Source: Deltaproteobacteria bacterium (GTDB taxonomy: Bacteria; Myxococcota_A; UBA9160). Taken from it: a stretch of 12,576 nt of DNA. Location: the NCBI GenBank assembly GCA_003520425.1, contig DOUU01000194.1, positions 1 through 12,576 of the forward strand. Reading direction: 5' to 3'. Shown here piece by piece: positions 1-6,841 of the stretch; position 1 is the stretch's first letter, and each line of letters starts with the position of its first letter. The notes beneath the pieces were generated by a model. That model saw only the letters and a list, made by a program, of their open reading frames with translations, had not been told where the DNA came from and searched no databases. A program made the position numbers and the translations under genes.

Positions 1-1
1 C

Positions 2-166
2 GCCGCTGTCGACCCGATCTCGGGTGCCGAGATCGACATCACCCACACCTTCGTTCCGCCCCGCCGCTCGCTCTATCGCCGGGCGCTGGTGCGCGCGACG
101 CCGCAAAACGGCGAAGCTCCGCTCCTCGGCTGGGTGGAGTTCAATCGCTTCCTGGAAGCGGGCTAA
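2..166 (+). CDS. Unidentified protein, C-terminal 54 residues only
   Basis: An open frame enters from the left edge and ends at TAA 164-166, giving the last 54 residues of a protein whose start lies outside the window. The visible part has mixed polarity, with a run of arginines around FVPPRRSLYRR and the end GWVEFNRFLEAG. There is no membrane segment and no motif I recognise. It is probably real because the frame runs to the edge, the next gene follows after 15 bp with a good ribosome binding site inside that gap, and the codon use matches its neighbours. It is probably the upstream member of the plus-strand operon. Function unknown; the full-length sequence would be needed to place it in a family. 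Confidence 0.6.
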   Translation, partial: AAVDPISGAEIDITHTFVPPRRSLYRRALVRATPQNGEAPLLGWVEFNRFLEAG

Positions 167-181
167 GAGCGCGGAGGCAGC

Positions 182-1255
182 GTGGCGGAAGGCTCCGAGG
201 CGGAGCGCGAGGCGAAACAGTTCGCGGACTGGCTCGCCAAAAGGATGCCGAGCGCGCAAGCACTTTCGGTGGCGCCCGTGCTGCGCTCCGGCGCCACAGG
301 ATTCTCGAGCGACACGCTGCTGTTCGACCTCGCATGGCGCGAACGCGGGGCGGAGCATCGCAAGGCCCTCGTGGTGCGCCGCGCGCCGCTCGGGCACCGC
401 GTCTTCCCCGCCTACGACATCCCGCGCCAGCACCGGATCTTGCGCATTCTCGCGACAACCGACGTGCCGGTGCCCCGCACGCCCTGGCTCGAGGAGGACC
501 CTGCCATCTTGGGCTCGCCTTTCTTCGTGATGGAGCGAATCGAAGGGCGCATCCCCACGGACAACCCGCCCTACCACGTCGGCGGCTGGGTGACGGAGAT
601 CGCCCCTGCAGAGCGCAGCGCGCTTTGGTGGAGCGGCCTCGATGCGCTCGCGAGCATTCACCGCCTCGATTGGCGCGCGCTCGGTCTTTCCTTCGTGGAC
701 ACGCCGGGCGCGGGAGGGACGCCTCTCCTGCGTCAGCTCGATGACTACGAGCGGTTTCTCGCCTGGGCCACGCAGGGAGAGCGCCATCCCACATGCGAGC
801 CCGCACTCACGTGGCTGCGTGCGAATCGGCCGCGAGAAGAGGAGCCCGTCGGCTTCTGCTGGGGGGATGCCCGGCCGGGCAACATGATCTTCCAGGACGG
901 ACGCTGCGTCGCGGTCCTCGATTGGGAGATGGCGACACTTGGCAATCCGGTGCAGGACCTGGCCTGGTGGCTCTTTCTCGACCGCCACCACAGCGAGGGT
1001 CTTGGCGCGCCGCGCCTTGCCGGCTTCCCGAGCCGCTCGCAGACCGTCGAGCGCTGGGAAGAGCGCACGGCGCTCTCCGCCCGCCACGTCGACTACTACG
1101 AGATCTTTGCCGCGTTTCGCTTCGCCGTGATCATGATCCGCGTGGCGCAGGGTTTCATCGCAGCGGGTGCGCTGCCGCGGGATGCCAGGCTTGCGACGAA
1201 CAACATCGTGACCCAGCTGCTCTCGAAGATGCTCGGGCTGCCGGCGCCGGACTAG
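182..1255 (+). CDS. Phosphotransferase family protein (APH/ACAD10-11 kinase-like)
   Basis: A 357-residue protein of the aminoglycoside-phosphotransferase/choline-kinase fold, in the subgroup related to the kinase domain of ACAD10 and ACAD11. The N-lobe has VVRRAPLG (residues 64-71). The catalytic loop is WGDARPGN (227-234, D229 and N234), and the metal-binding aspartate is D247 in VLDWEMATLGNP. The usual HGD histidine is tryptophan here. Start is GTG, set by GGAGG at 173-177. The stop overlaps the Shine-Dalgarno of the next gene. In this family LvaA of Pseudomonas putida phosphorylates 4-hydroxyvaleryl-CoA, so a role in hydroxyacyl-CoA catabolism fits the neighbouring dehydrogenases. That is inference from family and context. 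Drug resistance is unlikely because the neighbours are all catabolic. The family is well supported; the substrate is not. Confidence 0.88.
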   Translation: MAEGSEAEREAKQFADWLAKRMPSAQALSVAPVLRSGATGFSSDTLLFDLAWRERGAEHRKALVVRRAPLGHRVFPAYDIPRQHRILRILATTDVPVPRTPWLEEDPAILGSPFFVMERIEGRIPTDNPPYHVGGWVTEIAPAERSALWWSGLDALASIHRLDWRALGLSFVDTPGAGGTPLLRQLDDYERFLAWATQGERHPTCEPALTWLRANRPREEEPVGFCWGDARPGNMIFQDGRCVAVLDWEMATLGNPVQDLAWWLFLDRHHSEGLGAPRLAGFPSRSQTVERWEERTALSARHVDYYEIFAAFRFAVIMIRVAQGFIAAGALPRDARLATNNIVTQLLSKMLGLPAPD

Positions 1256-1265
1256 GGGGACTCGG

Positions 1266-2804
1266 ATGGCGATCGTAACTCCGGTCGAGGTCGCGCCCGG
1301 CGCTCGGCGCAGGCTTGCTCTTGCAAGCCCGGCCTCCCTCGAGCCGATCGATGAGATCGAGGTGGCTTCGCGCGAAGACGTGGCACGGGCGCTCGCCGCC
1401 GCGCGCAAGGCGCAGCCGGCGTGGGCAGCGCGACCCGTATCCGAACGCGCGCAGTTCATGTGGCGGGCCCTCGACCTCATGCTCGCGAAGCAGGACGAGT
1501 TCCTTGCAGTGATCGAGCGCGAGTCGGGCAAGCCCAAGACCGACGCCCTCATGATTGAGATGTTTGCGGCGTGCGACGCGCTCGCCTACTTCGCGAAGCG
1601 CGCCGAACGCATGCTTCGCCCACGCAAGCAGCGTCTTCACGGAGTGCTCGCCCTCGTGAAGCAGCTGCGTCTCGTGCCCCGTCCGCTCGGTGTGGTGGGC
1701 GTCATCAGCCCCTGGAACGGGCCTTTTATCTTGTCCCTCAATCCGACGGTGCAAGCCCTTCTCGCGGGCAACGCCGTGTTGCTCAAGCCCTCCGAAGTCA
1801 CGCCGCGCTCGGGGGCCCTTGTGGGCGAACTCTTCGCTCAAGCGGGCCTCCCGGAGGGGCTTCTCTCGGTGCTCCTCGGCGACGGGGAGACCGGAGCGGC
1901 CGTGGTCGAAGCGGGCGTCGATAAGATCAGCTTTACGGGCAGCGTCACGACCGGGCGGCGCGTGGCGGAGGCATGCGCGCGGCAGCTTCTTCCCTGCACC
2001 CTTGAGCTCGGTGGCAAGGACCCGATGATCGTGTGCGCCGACGCCGATCTGGACCGCGCCGCGGGCGGCGCGGTCGCGGGCGCCTTCTTCAACGCCGGCC
2101 AGATCTGCTTCAGCACAGAGCGGGTCTACGTCGTGGACGCCATCGCCGACGAGTTCACCCGGCGAGTCGTCGAGCGCGCGCGTGCTCTGCGCCAAGGTGT
2201 CTCAGGCGAGTTTGACCTCGGGCCCATCATCTGGCCTCGCCAGCTCGAGGTCATCGAGGCCCACGTGGCCGAAGCCGTCGAGAAGGGCGCGAAGGTGCTG
2301 TGCGGTGGCCGACGGAATCCGCAGCTTGCGGGCCTCTATTACGAGCCTACGGTCCTTGTCGACGTCAGCCATGACATGAAGATCATGCGCGAGGAGACCT
2401 TCGGCCCGGTGCTCCCCATCCTGCGGGTGCGGGACGAGGACGAGGCGATCCGCCTCGCGAACGATACGCGCTACGGCCTTGGAGCCAATGTCTGGACACG
2501 GGATGCCGAGCGCGGGCTGCGCCTTGCGACACGCATCGACTCTGGCAGCGTGTGCGTGAATGACATGACGATGACCTACGGTGCGTTTGAGGCTCCCTTC
2601 GGCGGGCGCAAGGAGAGCGGCGTCGGCTTCGTGAACGGGCCCGAAGGCCTTCTCGGCTACTGCCACCTGCAGGCGGTGCTGATCGACCGTTTCGGGGGCC
2701 GCCAGACCGCCGCCCACTACCCCTACCGCACCGCCCGCACAGCCCAGATGCAGCGGATCATGCGCCTTTTGTGGGGCAGTAGACTCGGCCGCTGGTTGGC
2801 CTGA
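1266..2804 (+). CDS. Aldehyde dehydrogenase (NAD(P)+-dependent, ALDH superfamily)
   Basis: A 512-residue ALDH that oxidises an aldehyde to a carboxylic acid with NAD(P)+. All landmark residues are visible: PWN with N151, K174 in LLKPSEVTP, the Rossmann-turn motif FTGS (223-226), general base E247 in ELGGKDP, catalytic C281 in GQICFS, and E377 in EETFGP for the cofactor ribose. Length is normal for the family plus a basic, amphipathic tail after about residue 485 (MQRIMRLLWGSRLGRWL), which might touch the membrane. Start ATG 1266 has AGGGGGA at 1254-1260, which overlaps the previous stop codon, so translation is probably coupled. It is cytoplasmic, or peripheral on the membrane. Substrate unknown; the operon suggests an aldehyde made by the next gene (SDR) or taken from a degraded side chain. 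Confidence 0.93.
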   Translation: MAIVTPVEVAPGARRRLALASPASLEPIDEIEVASREDVARALAAARKAQPAWAARPVSERAQFMWRALDLMLAKQDEFLAVIERESGKPKTDALMIEMFAACDALAYFAKRAERMLRPRKQRLHGVLALVKQLRLVPRPLGVVGVISPWNGPFILSLNPTVQALLAGNAVLLKPSEVTPRSGALVGELFAQAGLPEGLLSVLLGDGETGAAVVEAGVDKISFTGSVTTGRRVAEACARQLLPCTLELGGKDPMIVCADADLDRAAGGAVAGAFFNAGQICFSTERVYVVDAIADEFTRRVVERARALRQGVSGEFDLGPIIWPRQLEVIEAHVAEAVEKGAKVLCGGRRNPQLAGLYYEPTVLVDVSHDMKIMREETFGPVLPILRVRDEDEAIRLANDTRYGLGANVWTRDAERGLRLATRIDSGSVCVNDMTMTYGAFEAPFGGRKESGVGFVNGPEGLLGYCHLQAVLIDRFGGRQTAAHYPYRTARTAQMQRIMRLLWGSRLGRWLA

Positions 2805-2824
2805 GACGAGGAGGAGCTCGCGCG

Positions 2825-3574
2825 ATGGGCCGATTCGAAGGCAAGGTGGCGCTCGTGACAGGCGCAGGCTCGGGCATCGGTCGCGCGACGGCGCTGTGTC
2901 TCGCCGCGGGCGGTGCGGCGGTTGTCTGCATCGACGTCGAGCCGGAAGCCGCGGAGGCGACCGCGAAGGCCGTGGCCGAGACCGGCGCGAGAGGGGAGGC
3001 GTTCGCCTGCGATGTGAGTGACGCCGCATCGGTCGAGAACACGGTGAAGGCGACGCTCGACCGCTTTGGCGCCTTGCACGCGCTGTGCAATATCGCGGGC
3101 ATCCTTCACTTCGCGCACAGCCACGAGGAGACGCTCGAGGGCTGGAGCCGGATCCTGGCGGTCAATTTGACCGGTACGTTTCTCATGTGCCGCGCCGCGA
3201 TCCCGCACCTGCTCGCCACAAAGGGCGCCATCGTCAACACCGCGTCGACGGCGGCGCTCCAGGCCCACCCGTGGACCGCCGCGTACTCCGCCTCCAAGGG
3301 GGGAATTCTCTCGCTCACCCGGGCGCTGGCCATCGAGTACGGACGGCAAGGTCTGCGCGTCAATTGCGTGTGCCCGGGCGGCATCAAGACGCCGATCCAC
3401 TCCGCATTTCATTTCCCGCCCGGCGCGGACAAGACCCTGCTGCAGCGCATTATGCCCTTCGATGGCTTCCGAGGGCCGGAGGAGGTGGCCCACGTAATCG
3501 CCTTCCTTGTGAGCGACGAGGCCAAGCACATCCTCGGCAGCTCGATCCGCGTCGACGGAGGGATGCTGACGTGA
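2825..3574 (+). CDS. Short-chain dehydrogenase/reductase (classical SDR)
   Basis: A 249-residue classical SDR with the glycine-rich nucleotide motif TGAGSGIG (12-19), an acidic D37 at the end of strand 2 that favours NAD(H) over NADP(H), D63 in the ACDVSD loop, NIAG (89-92, a variant of NNAG), N114, and the catalytic S141, Y154 and K158 (YSASK). The PGG motif lies at 184-186. It would interconvert an alcohol and a ketone or aldehyde in the cytoplasm. Start ATG is preceded by a strong purine run, GAGGAGGAG at 2808-2816, eight bases upstream. Its last codons carry the Shine-Dalgarno and start of the next gene. It resembles the FabG/hydroxysteroid-dehydrogenase-like SDRs common in catabolic operons; the substrate cannot be predicted. 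Confidence 0.93.
   Translation: MGRFEGKVALVTGAGSGIGRATALCLAAGGAAVVCIDVEPEAAEATAKAVAETGARGEAFACDVSDAASVENTVKATLDRFGALHALCNIAGILHFAHSHEETLEGWSRILAVNLTGTFLMCRAAIPHLLATKGAIVNTASTAALQAHPWTAAYSASKGGILSLTRALAIEYGRQGLRVNCVCPGGIKTPIHSAFHFPPGADKTLLQRIMPFDGFRGPEEVAHVIAFLVSDEAKHILGSSIRVDGGMLT
3557..3563 (+). promoter_or_regulatory. Ribosome binding site deciding the GTG start of the LLM gene
   Basis: GGAGGGA lies seven bases before GTG 3571, inside the last codons of the SDR gene. It supports the GTGA overlap start over the in-frame ATG at 3589 and over the long upstream open frame. Confidence 0.75.
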
Positions 3575-4443
3575 AGTTCGTGGTGCCGATGGCCTTTAGC
3601 CATCCCGCGCACTGCTGCGCCCTCGCGCGCGCCGCCGAGCAGACGGGCTGGGACTGTGCGGCGGTTTCCGACCATGTCGTGCATCCCGAGCGCATCCGAG
3701 CGCCCTACCCCTACACGCCAGATGGAGCGCCGCGCTGGCAACCCGACGCGCCCTGGCCGGATCCCTGGGTCGCGATCGGAGCCATGGCCGCCACCACCGA
3801 GCGGCTCGAGTTTTTCACGAACATCTTTGTTCTGCCGATGCGCAACCCATTCCTCGTGGCCAAGGCCGTCGGCACGGCGTCGCTCATCTCCGGCGGCCGC
3901 GTGGCGCTCGGGATCGGCGTCGGCTGGATGGAAGACGAGTTCGAGCTCCTGGGACAGGACTTTCGGACGCGCGGCCGACGCGCCGATGAAATGATCGCCG
4001 TGATGCGCAAGCTCTGGGCCGGGGGGATGGTCGAGCATCACGGCCGCTTCTACGATTTCGATCGGCTGCAGATGAGCCCCGCCTGTCCCCATCCCATCCC
4101 TCTCTACGGCGGGGGACTTTCCGACGTCGCTCTCCGGCGGGCAGCCGTCCTGTGCGACGGCTGGATCTCCGATCTCCACACGATGGCCGAGCTTCGGGAG
4201 ATCGTGGCACGGCTGCGCCGATATCGCCGGGAAGCGGATCGCTCGGAAGAAGCATTCTCGATCATCGCCGCCGTTTCCGACGCCTTCGATGCCGACCGGA
4301 TCCGGCGCCTTGGAGACCTCGGCGTCACCCACTACACGACGATGCCATGGCTGTTGTACGGGGCCGGGATGGACGTCGTCGAAGACAAGCTTGCGGGGCT
4401 GCGCCGCTTCGCCGACGAGGTGATCGCGAAGGTCCGGGGCTAG
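3571..4443 (+). CDS. LLM-class flavin/F420-dependent oxidoreductase (TIGR03619-like)
   Basis: A 290-residue luciferase-like monooxygenase-fold (TIM barrel) protein of the type usually called probable F420-dependent oxidoreductase, Rv2161c family. Visible marks are SDH (33-35), a strand ending in TNIFVLPMRNP, the GRVALGIGVGW cofactor-side motif (109-119), EDEFELLG after it, and a late YGGG (179-182). The GTG start at 3571 overlaps the TGA of the SDR gene as GTGA, with GGAGGGA at 3557-3563 seven bases upstream. The frame stays open upstream to 3085, but that part only mirrors the SDR gene. It likely carries out a redox step, or an oxygenation if FMN is used. The cofactor is assigned by family resemblance only. 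Confidence 0.88.
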   Translation: MKFVVPMAFSHPAHCCALARAAEQTGWDCAAVSDHVVHPERIRAPYPYTPDGAPRWQPDAPWPDPWVAIGAMAATTERLEFFTNIFVLPMRNPFLVAKAVGTASLISGGRVALGIGVGWMEDEFELLGQDFRTRGRRADEMIAVMRKLWAGGMVEHHGRFYDFDRLQMSPACPHPIPLYGGGLSDVALRRAAVLCDGWISDLHTMAELREIVARLRRYRREADRSEEAFSIIAAVSDAFDADRIRRLGDLGVTHYTTMPWLLYGAGMDVVEDKLAGLRRFADEVIAKVRG

Positions 4444-4476
4444 GGCGGCCGCCGTGCCGCAGGAGAGGGGAGGCGC

Positions 4477-5199
4477 ATGGAAAAGCTCGAGTACGTGCTC
4501 TGGAAGGGGGCGGGAACCCCGATCGAGAGGTTCCGTAGCGCGCTCCTCGAGAAGGCAGCGCCGCGGATTGTGCGCAGCGGGGCTCGTGGACTGACCGTGA
4601 ATATCGCGGACGTCAATGCACAGCTCGGCGGGACGGTGCCGGTACGAGACGGGACGGGGAGCGTGGCCGCGACGGTGGGCGTGTGGCTCGCCTGCGTCGA
4701 CGAGCGCGAGGGCATCGAGCGCGCCTTGCGCGAGTCCTGTGCGCGCCTGGCCGGATATCTCGTCACCGAGTCCGTGCCGCGGGACTACGACGCACGCACC
4801 TGGCCGGATGGCGAGCGCACCCCTGGAGTCAAGCTCGTCACGCTCTTTGAAAAACCCGAGCGCCTCACCGACGAGGAGTTCATCGAGCGTTGGCACGGCT
4901 CGCATACTCCGCTCTCGCTCGAGATCCACCCGATGTGGTGCTACGTGCGCAATGTCGTCGCCCGTCGACTCACGTCCGACGGCCCGGACTGGAGGGGCAT
5001 CGTCGACGAGCAGTTTCGAACCGCCGAGGACCTTACCGACCCTACGCGGTTCTACGGCGTTTCGGGGGACTGGAAGCTGAACATCCAGCGCGTGCTCGAC
5101 GACTGCAGAAGGTTTCTCGATCTTGAGCGCATCCAGACCGCGGTGATGAGCGAGTACATCCTGCAAAGCCCGTACGCCCCGGCCATGCGCGCGAGCTAG
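4477..5199 (+). CDS. EthD-like dimeric alpha/beta-barrel protein
   Basis: A 240-residue soluble protein. The C-terminal half (about 116-226) looks like an EthD-type ferredoxin-like domain: a strand VKLVTLFEKPERL, then a helix with DEEFIERWHGSHTPL (132-146), matching the EthD pattern in which W/Y, H and P/L follow the helix. The N-terminal half (1-105) also alternates strand and helix (KLEYVLWKG, then a helix, then TVNIADV and TVGVWLACV) and could be a second, diverged copy of the fold. Start ATG has GGGGAGG at 4467-4473, and the gap from the LLM gene is 33 bp. EthD is required in the ethyl tert-butyl ether degradation cluster; other members are small oxygenases or have unknown roles. The place at the end of a catabolic operon fits such a role. 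Its TAG shares bases with the stop of the opposing crotonase. Confidence 0.75.
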   Translation: MEKLEYVLWKGAGTPIERFRSALLEKAAPRIVRSGARGLTVNIADVNAQLGGTVPVRDGTGSVAATVGVWLACVDEREGIERALRESCARLAGYLVTESVPRDYDARTWPDGERTPGVKLVTLFEKPERLTDEEFIERWHGSHTPLSLEIHPMWCYVRNVVARRLTSDGPDWRGIVDEQFRTAEDLTDPTRFYGVSGDWKLNIQRVLDDCRRFLDLERIQTAVMSEYILQSPYAPAMRAS

Positions 5200-5969
5200 A
5201 GCTTCGTAAAGTCTGGCGTGCGTTTCTCGAAGAACGCCCGGATCGCTTCCCGATTCTCCGGGCTTCCGACCCGTACCGCGAAGGCCTCGTCTTCGCGCCG
5301 GCGGGCTGCGCGGACGGCCTCTTCCCGGGTTGCGAGCAGAAGACGTTTGGTGTGGCGGAGCGCTTCGGGCGGCTGCTTCGCCAGCCGACGGGCGTCGTCG
5401 AGCGCCACGGGCAGGAGCTCCTCGGGCCCGCACAGGCGATTTGCGATCCCGAGCTCGACCGCCCGCTGCGCGTCGATCCAGTCCGCGCTGTAGAGAACCT
5501 CGGCCGCCTTGCGAAAGCCTACGAGGAGCGGCAGGAGATAGCTGCTCGCTGCCTCGGGAACGACGCCCAGCGTGACGAAGGGGGCGCGCAGGCGTGCACC
5601 CTCGGCGATGAAGACGAGGTCGCAGTGCAAGAGAAGGGTAAGGCCGATGCCTACGCCCACGCCGTTTACCGCCGCGAGAAGCGGCTTGTCGAAGCTACAG
5701 ACCCGGTCCATGAAGGGGCCAAAGCCGTGGGGACTACCGTCGCCCGCGGGCGGGCTCGCCATCTCGCCAAGATCCTGTCCCGCGGAAAAGGCGCGACCGG
5801 TCCCCGTGACGACGACGGCGCGCACTTCACCTAGGCGCTGCGCCTCGGCGAGCGTGTCGCGAAGCTCATCGTACATTCGGTTGTTGAAGGCGTTGCGCTG
5901 CTCGGGTCGATTGAGGCGCACGAGCAGAACCCCCTCACTCTCCTCCGTGATGAGCGTCTTAAGCGGCAC
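5196..5969 (-). CDS. Enoyl-CoA hydratase/isomerase family protein, likely isomerase-type
   Basis: A 257-residue crotonase-fold protein. Evidence is LNRPEQRNAFNN near the N-terminus, the oxyanion-hole segment GRAFSAGQDL (58-67), AAVNGVGVGIG (99-109) and HCDLVF (115-120). The two glutamates of true hydratases (rat E144 and E164) fall on T111 and F131, so both are missing. Instead it has LGVVPEAASSYLLP with E139, the arrangement of delta3,delta2-enoyl-CoA isomerases of the ECI2 kind. I therefore favour double-bond isomerisation or another crotonase reaction over hydration. Start GTG 5969 has GGGGAGG seven bases upstream; the frame is open to an ATG at 6083, but that extension has no family-like sequence. 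It is transcribed with the crotonase upstream of it (98-bp gap) and ends convergent with the EthD-like gene. Confidence 0.88.
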   Translation of the reverse strand: MPLKTLITEESEGVLLVRLNRPEQRNAFNNRMYDELRDTLAEAQRLGEVRAVVVTGTGRAFSAGQDLGEMASPPAGDGSPHGFGPFMDRVCSFDKPLLAAVNGVGVGIGLTLLLHCDLVFIAEGARLRAPFVTLGVVPEAASSYLLPLLVGFRKAAEVLYSADWIDAQRAVELGIANRLCGPEELLPVALDDARRLAKQPPEALRHTKRLLLATREEAVRAARRREDEAFAVRVGSPENREAIRAFFEKRTPDFTKL

Positions 5970-5976
5970 GGTCGAG

Positions 5977-5983
5977 CCTCCCC
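5977..5983 (-). promoter_or_regulatory. Ribosome binding site deciding the GTG start at 5969
   Basis: On the minus strand GGGGAGG sits seven bases before GTG 5969-5967. It decides against the more distant ATG at 6083, whose extra 38 residues are rich in P, G and A and unlike a crotonase N-terminus. Confidence 0.75.
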
Positions 5984-6030
5984 AACCGGGTTCCGGTGGC
6001 GTTGCGATCGTAGCGGGGAGCGGCGCAGGA

Positions 6031-6058
6031 GGCCCAGGGAATCCACGCGCCCTGGGCC
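6031..6058 (-). terminator. Strong hairpin between the two crotonase genes, no U-tract
   Basis: A perfect 9-bp GC-rich inverted repeat (GGCCCAGGG at 6031-6039, CCCTGGGCC at 6050-6058) encloses a 10-base loop. It lies just after the stop of the upstream crotonase in the 98-bp gap. There is no run of T after it on either strand, so it is not a standard intrinsic terminator. It could be an attenuating or mRNA-protecting hairpin that sets different levels for the two genes. The inverted repeat is directly visible; the function is inferred. Confidence 0.5.
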
Positions 6059-6067
6059 CGAAGAGGG

Positions 6068-6841
6068 CTACCGCCCCTTCCATCGCGGACTGCGCTTCTC
6101 CGCGAACGCGCGCGGACCTTCTCGAAAGTCCTCGCTTTTCAGCATGACACCAATCTGCTCATAGCGACCACCCATCGCGGCCGCGAGAGTCGGAGCGTCG
6201 AGGCCTGCCAGCGCGGCCTGCTTGGTCGCGCGGACGGAGAGCGGCGCACACTCGAGGATCTGGTCGGCCCAGCGCCGAGCGGCTGCCAGGAGCTCGCCAT
6301 GCGGGACCACCTCGTTCACGAAGCCGAGGGCGTGTCCCTGCTGCGCGGACACGCGGCGCCCGGTCAGCAGCATGCCCATCGCGTGCTTGAGCGGGATCTG
6401 GCGCGCAAGCCGATGGATCCCTCCCGCCAGCGCGGCGAGGCCCACCCGGGGCTCGGGCAGGGCGAAGACCGCGCGCTCCGACGCCACGACGATGTCACAG
6501 GCAAGCACGATCTCGAAACCTCCTCCCATCGCGATTCCATTCACCGCTGCGATGAGAGGCTTGACGCAGGTGGTGCGCGAGGTGAGACCTCCAAATCCCG
6601 CTGCCGTAAACTCGAGTTCTCCTCCCGCGGCCTGCACCTTGAGATCGTTGCCGGCGCAAAAAGCCCTCTCCCCGGCGCCGGTCACGATGGCGATCCAAAG
6701 CTCCGGGTCCGCTTCGAATCCATCGAAGACGGCAGCGAGCTCCCGGTTCGCGGCGGCATGCAGGGCGTTCAGCACGTCCGGGCGGTTAAGCGTGACGGTG
6801 AAGACGTGGCCGTCCCGCTGAGTGGTGCAGAACTCCGTCAC
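6068..6841 (-). CDS. Enoyl-CoA hydratase (crotonase with both catalytic glutamates)
   Basis: A 257-residue crotonase that would add water across the 2,3 double bond of an enoyl-CoA in the cytoplasm. It shows LNRPDVLNALH (18-28), oxyanion segment GERAFCAGNDLK (57-68), AAVNGIAMGGGFE (98-110) and FALPEPRVGL (126-135). E110 and E130 are exactly 20 residues apart, as rat E144 and E164 are, so the hydratase machinery is complete. The family signature continues with GRRVSAQQGHALGFVNEVV. Start is GTG 6841 with GGGAGGA six bases upstream; a nearer-looking ATG at 6856 overlaps that Shine-Dalgarno. It is first of a two-gene minus-strand unit with the isomerase-like crotonase, and both proteins are the same length. 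Confidence 0.9.
   Translation of the reverse strand: MTEFCTTQRDGHVFTVTLNRPDVLNALHAAANRELAAVFDGFEADPELWIAIVTGAGERAFCAGNDLKVQAAGGELEFTAAGFGGLTSRTTCVKPLIAAVNGIAMGGGFEIVLACDIVVASERAVFALPEPRVGLAALAGGIHRLARQIPLKHAMGMLLTGRRVSAQQGHALGFVNEVVPHGELLAAARRWADQILECAPLSVRATKQAALAGLDAPTLAAAMGGRYEQIGVMLKSEDFREGPRAFAEKRSPRWKGR

Noticed and set aside
182..1255. Reading the phosphotransferase as an aminoglycoside resistance gene
   Set aside because: The WGD loop and the catabolic operon point to the ACAD10/11-like subgroup; nothing else suggests antibiotic resistance.
1155..2195. A 346-codon minus-strand open frame opposite the aldehyde dehydrogenase
   Set aside because: It is a shadow of the ALDH coding frame; the ALDH has every catalytic landmark and the antisense frame has none.
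3409..5433. A 674-codon minus-strand open frame opposite the LLM and EthD-like genes
   Set aside because: It mirrors two recognised genes and the end of a third, shows no domain motifs, and has no ribosome binding site that stands out.
5970..6083. A 38-residue N-terminal extension of the isomerase-like crotonase
   Set aside because: It is P/G/A rich, includes the hairpin, and is unlike crotonase N-termini; the GTG at 5969 has a far better ribosome binding site.
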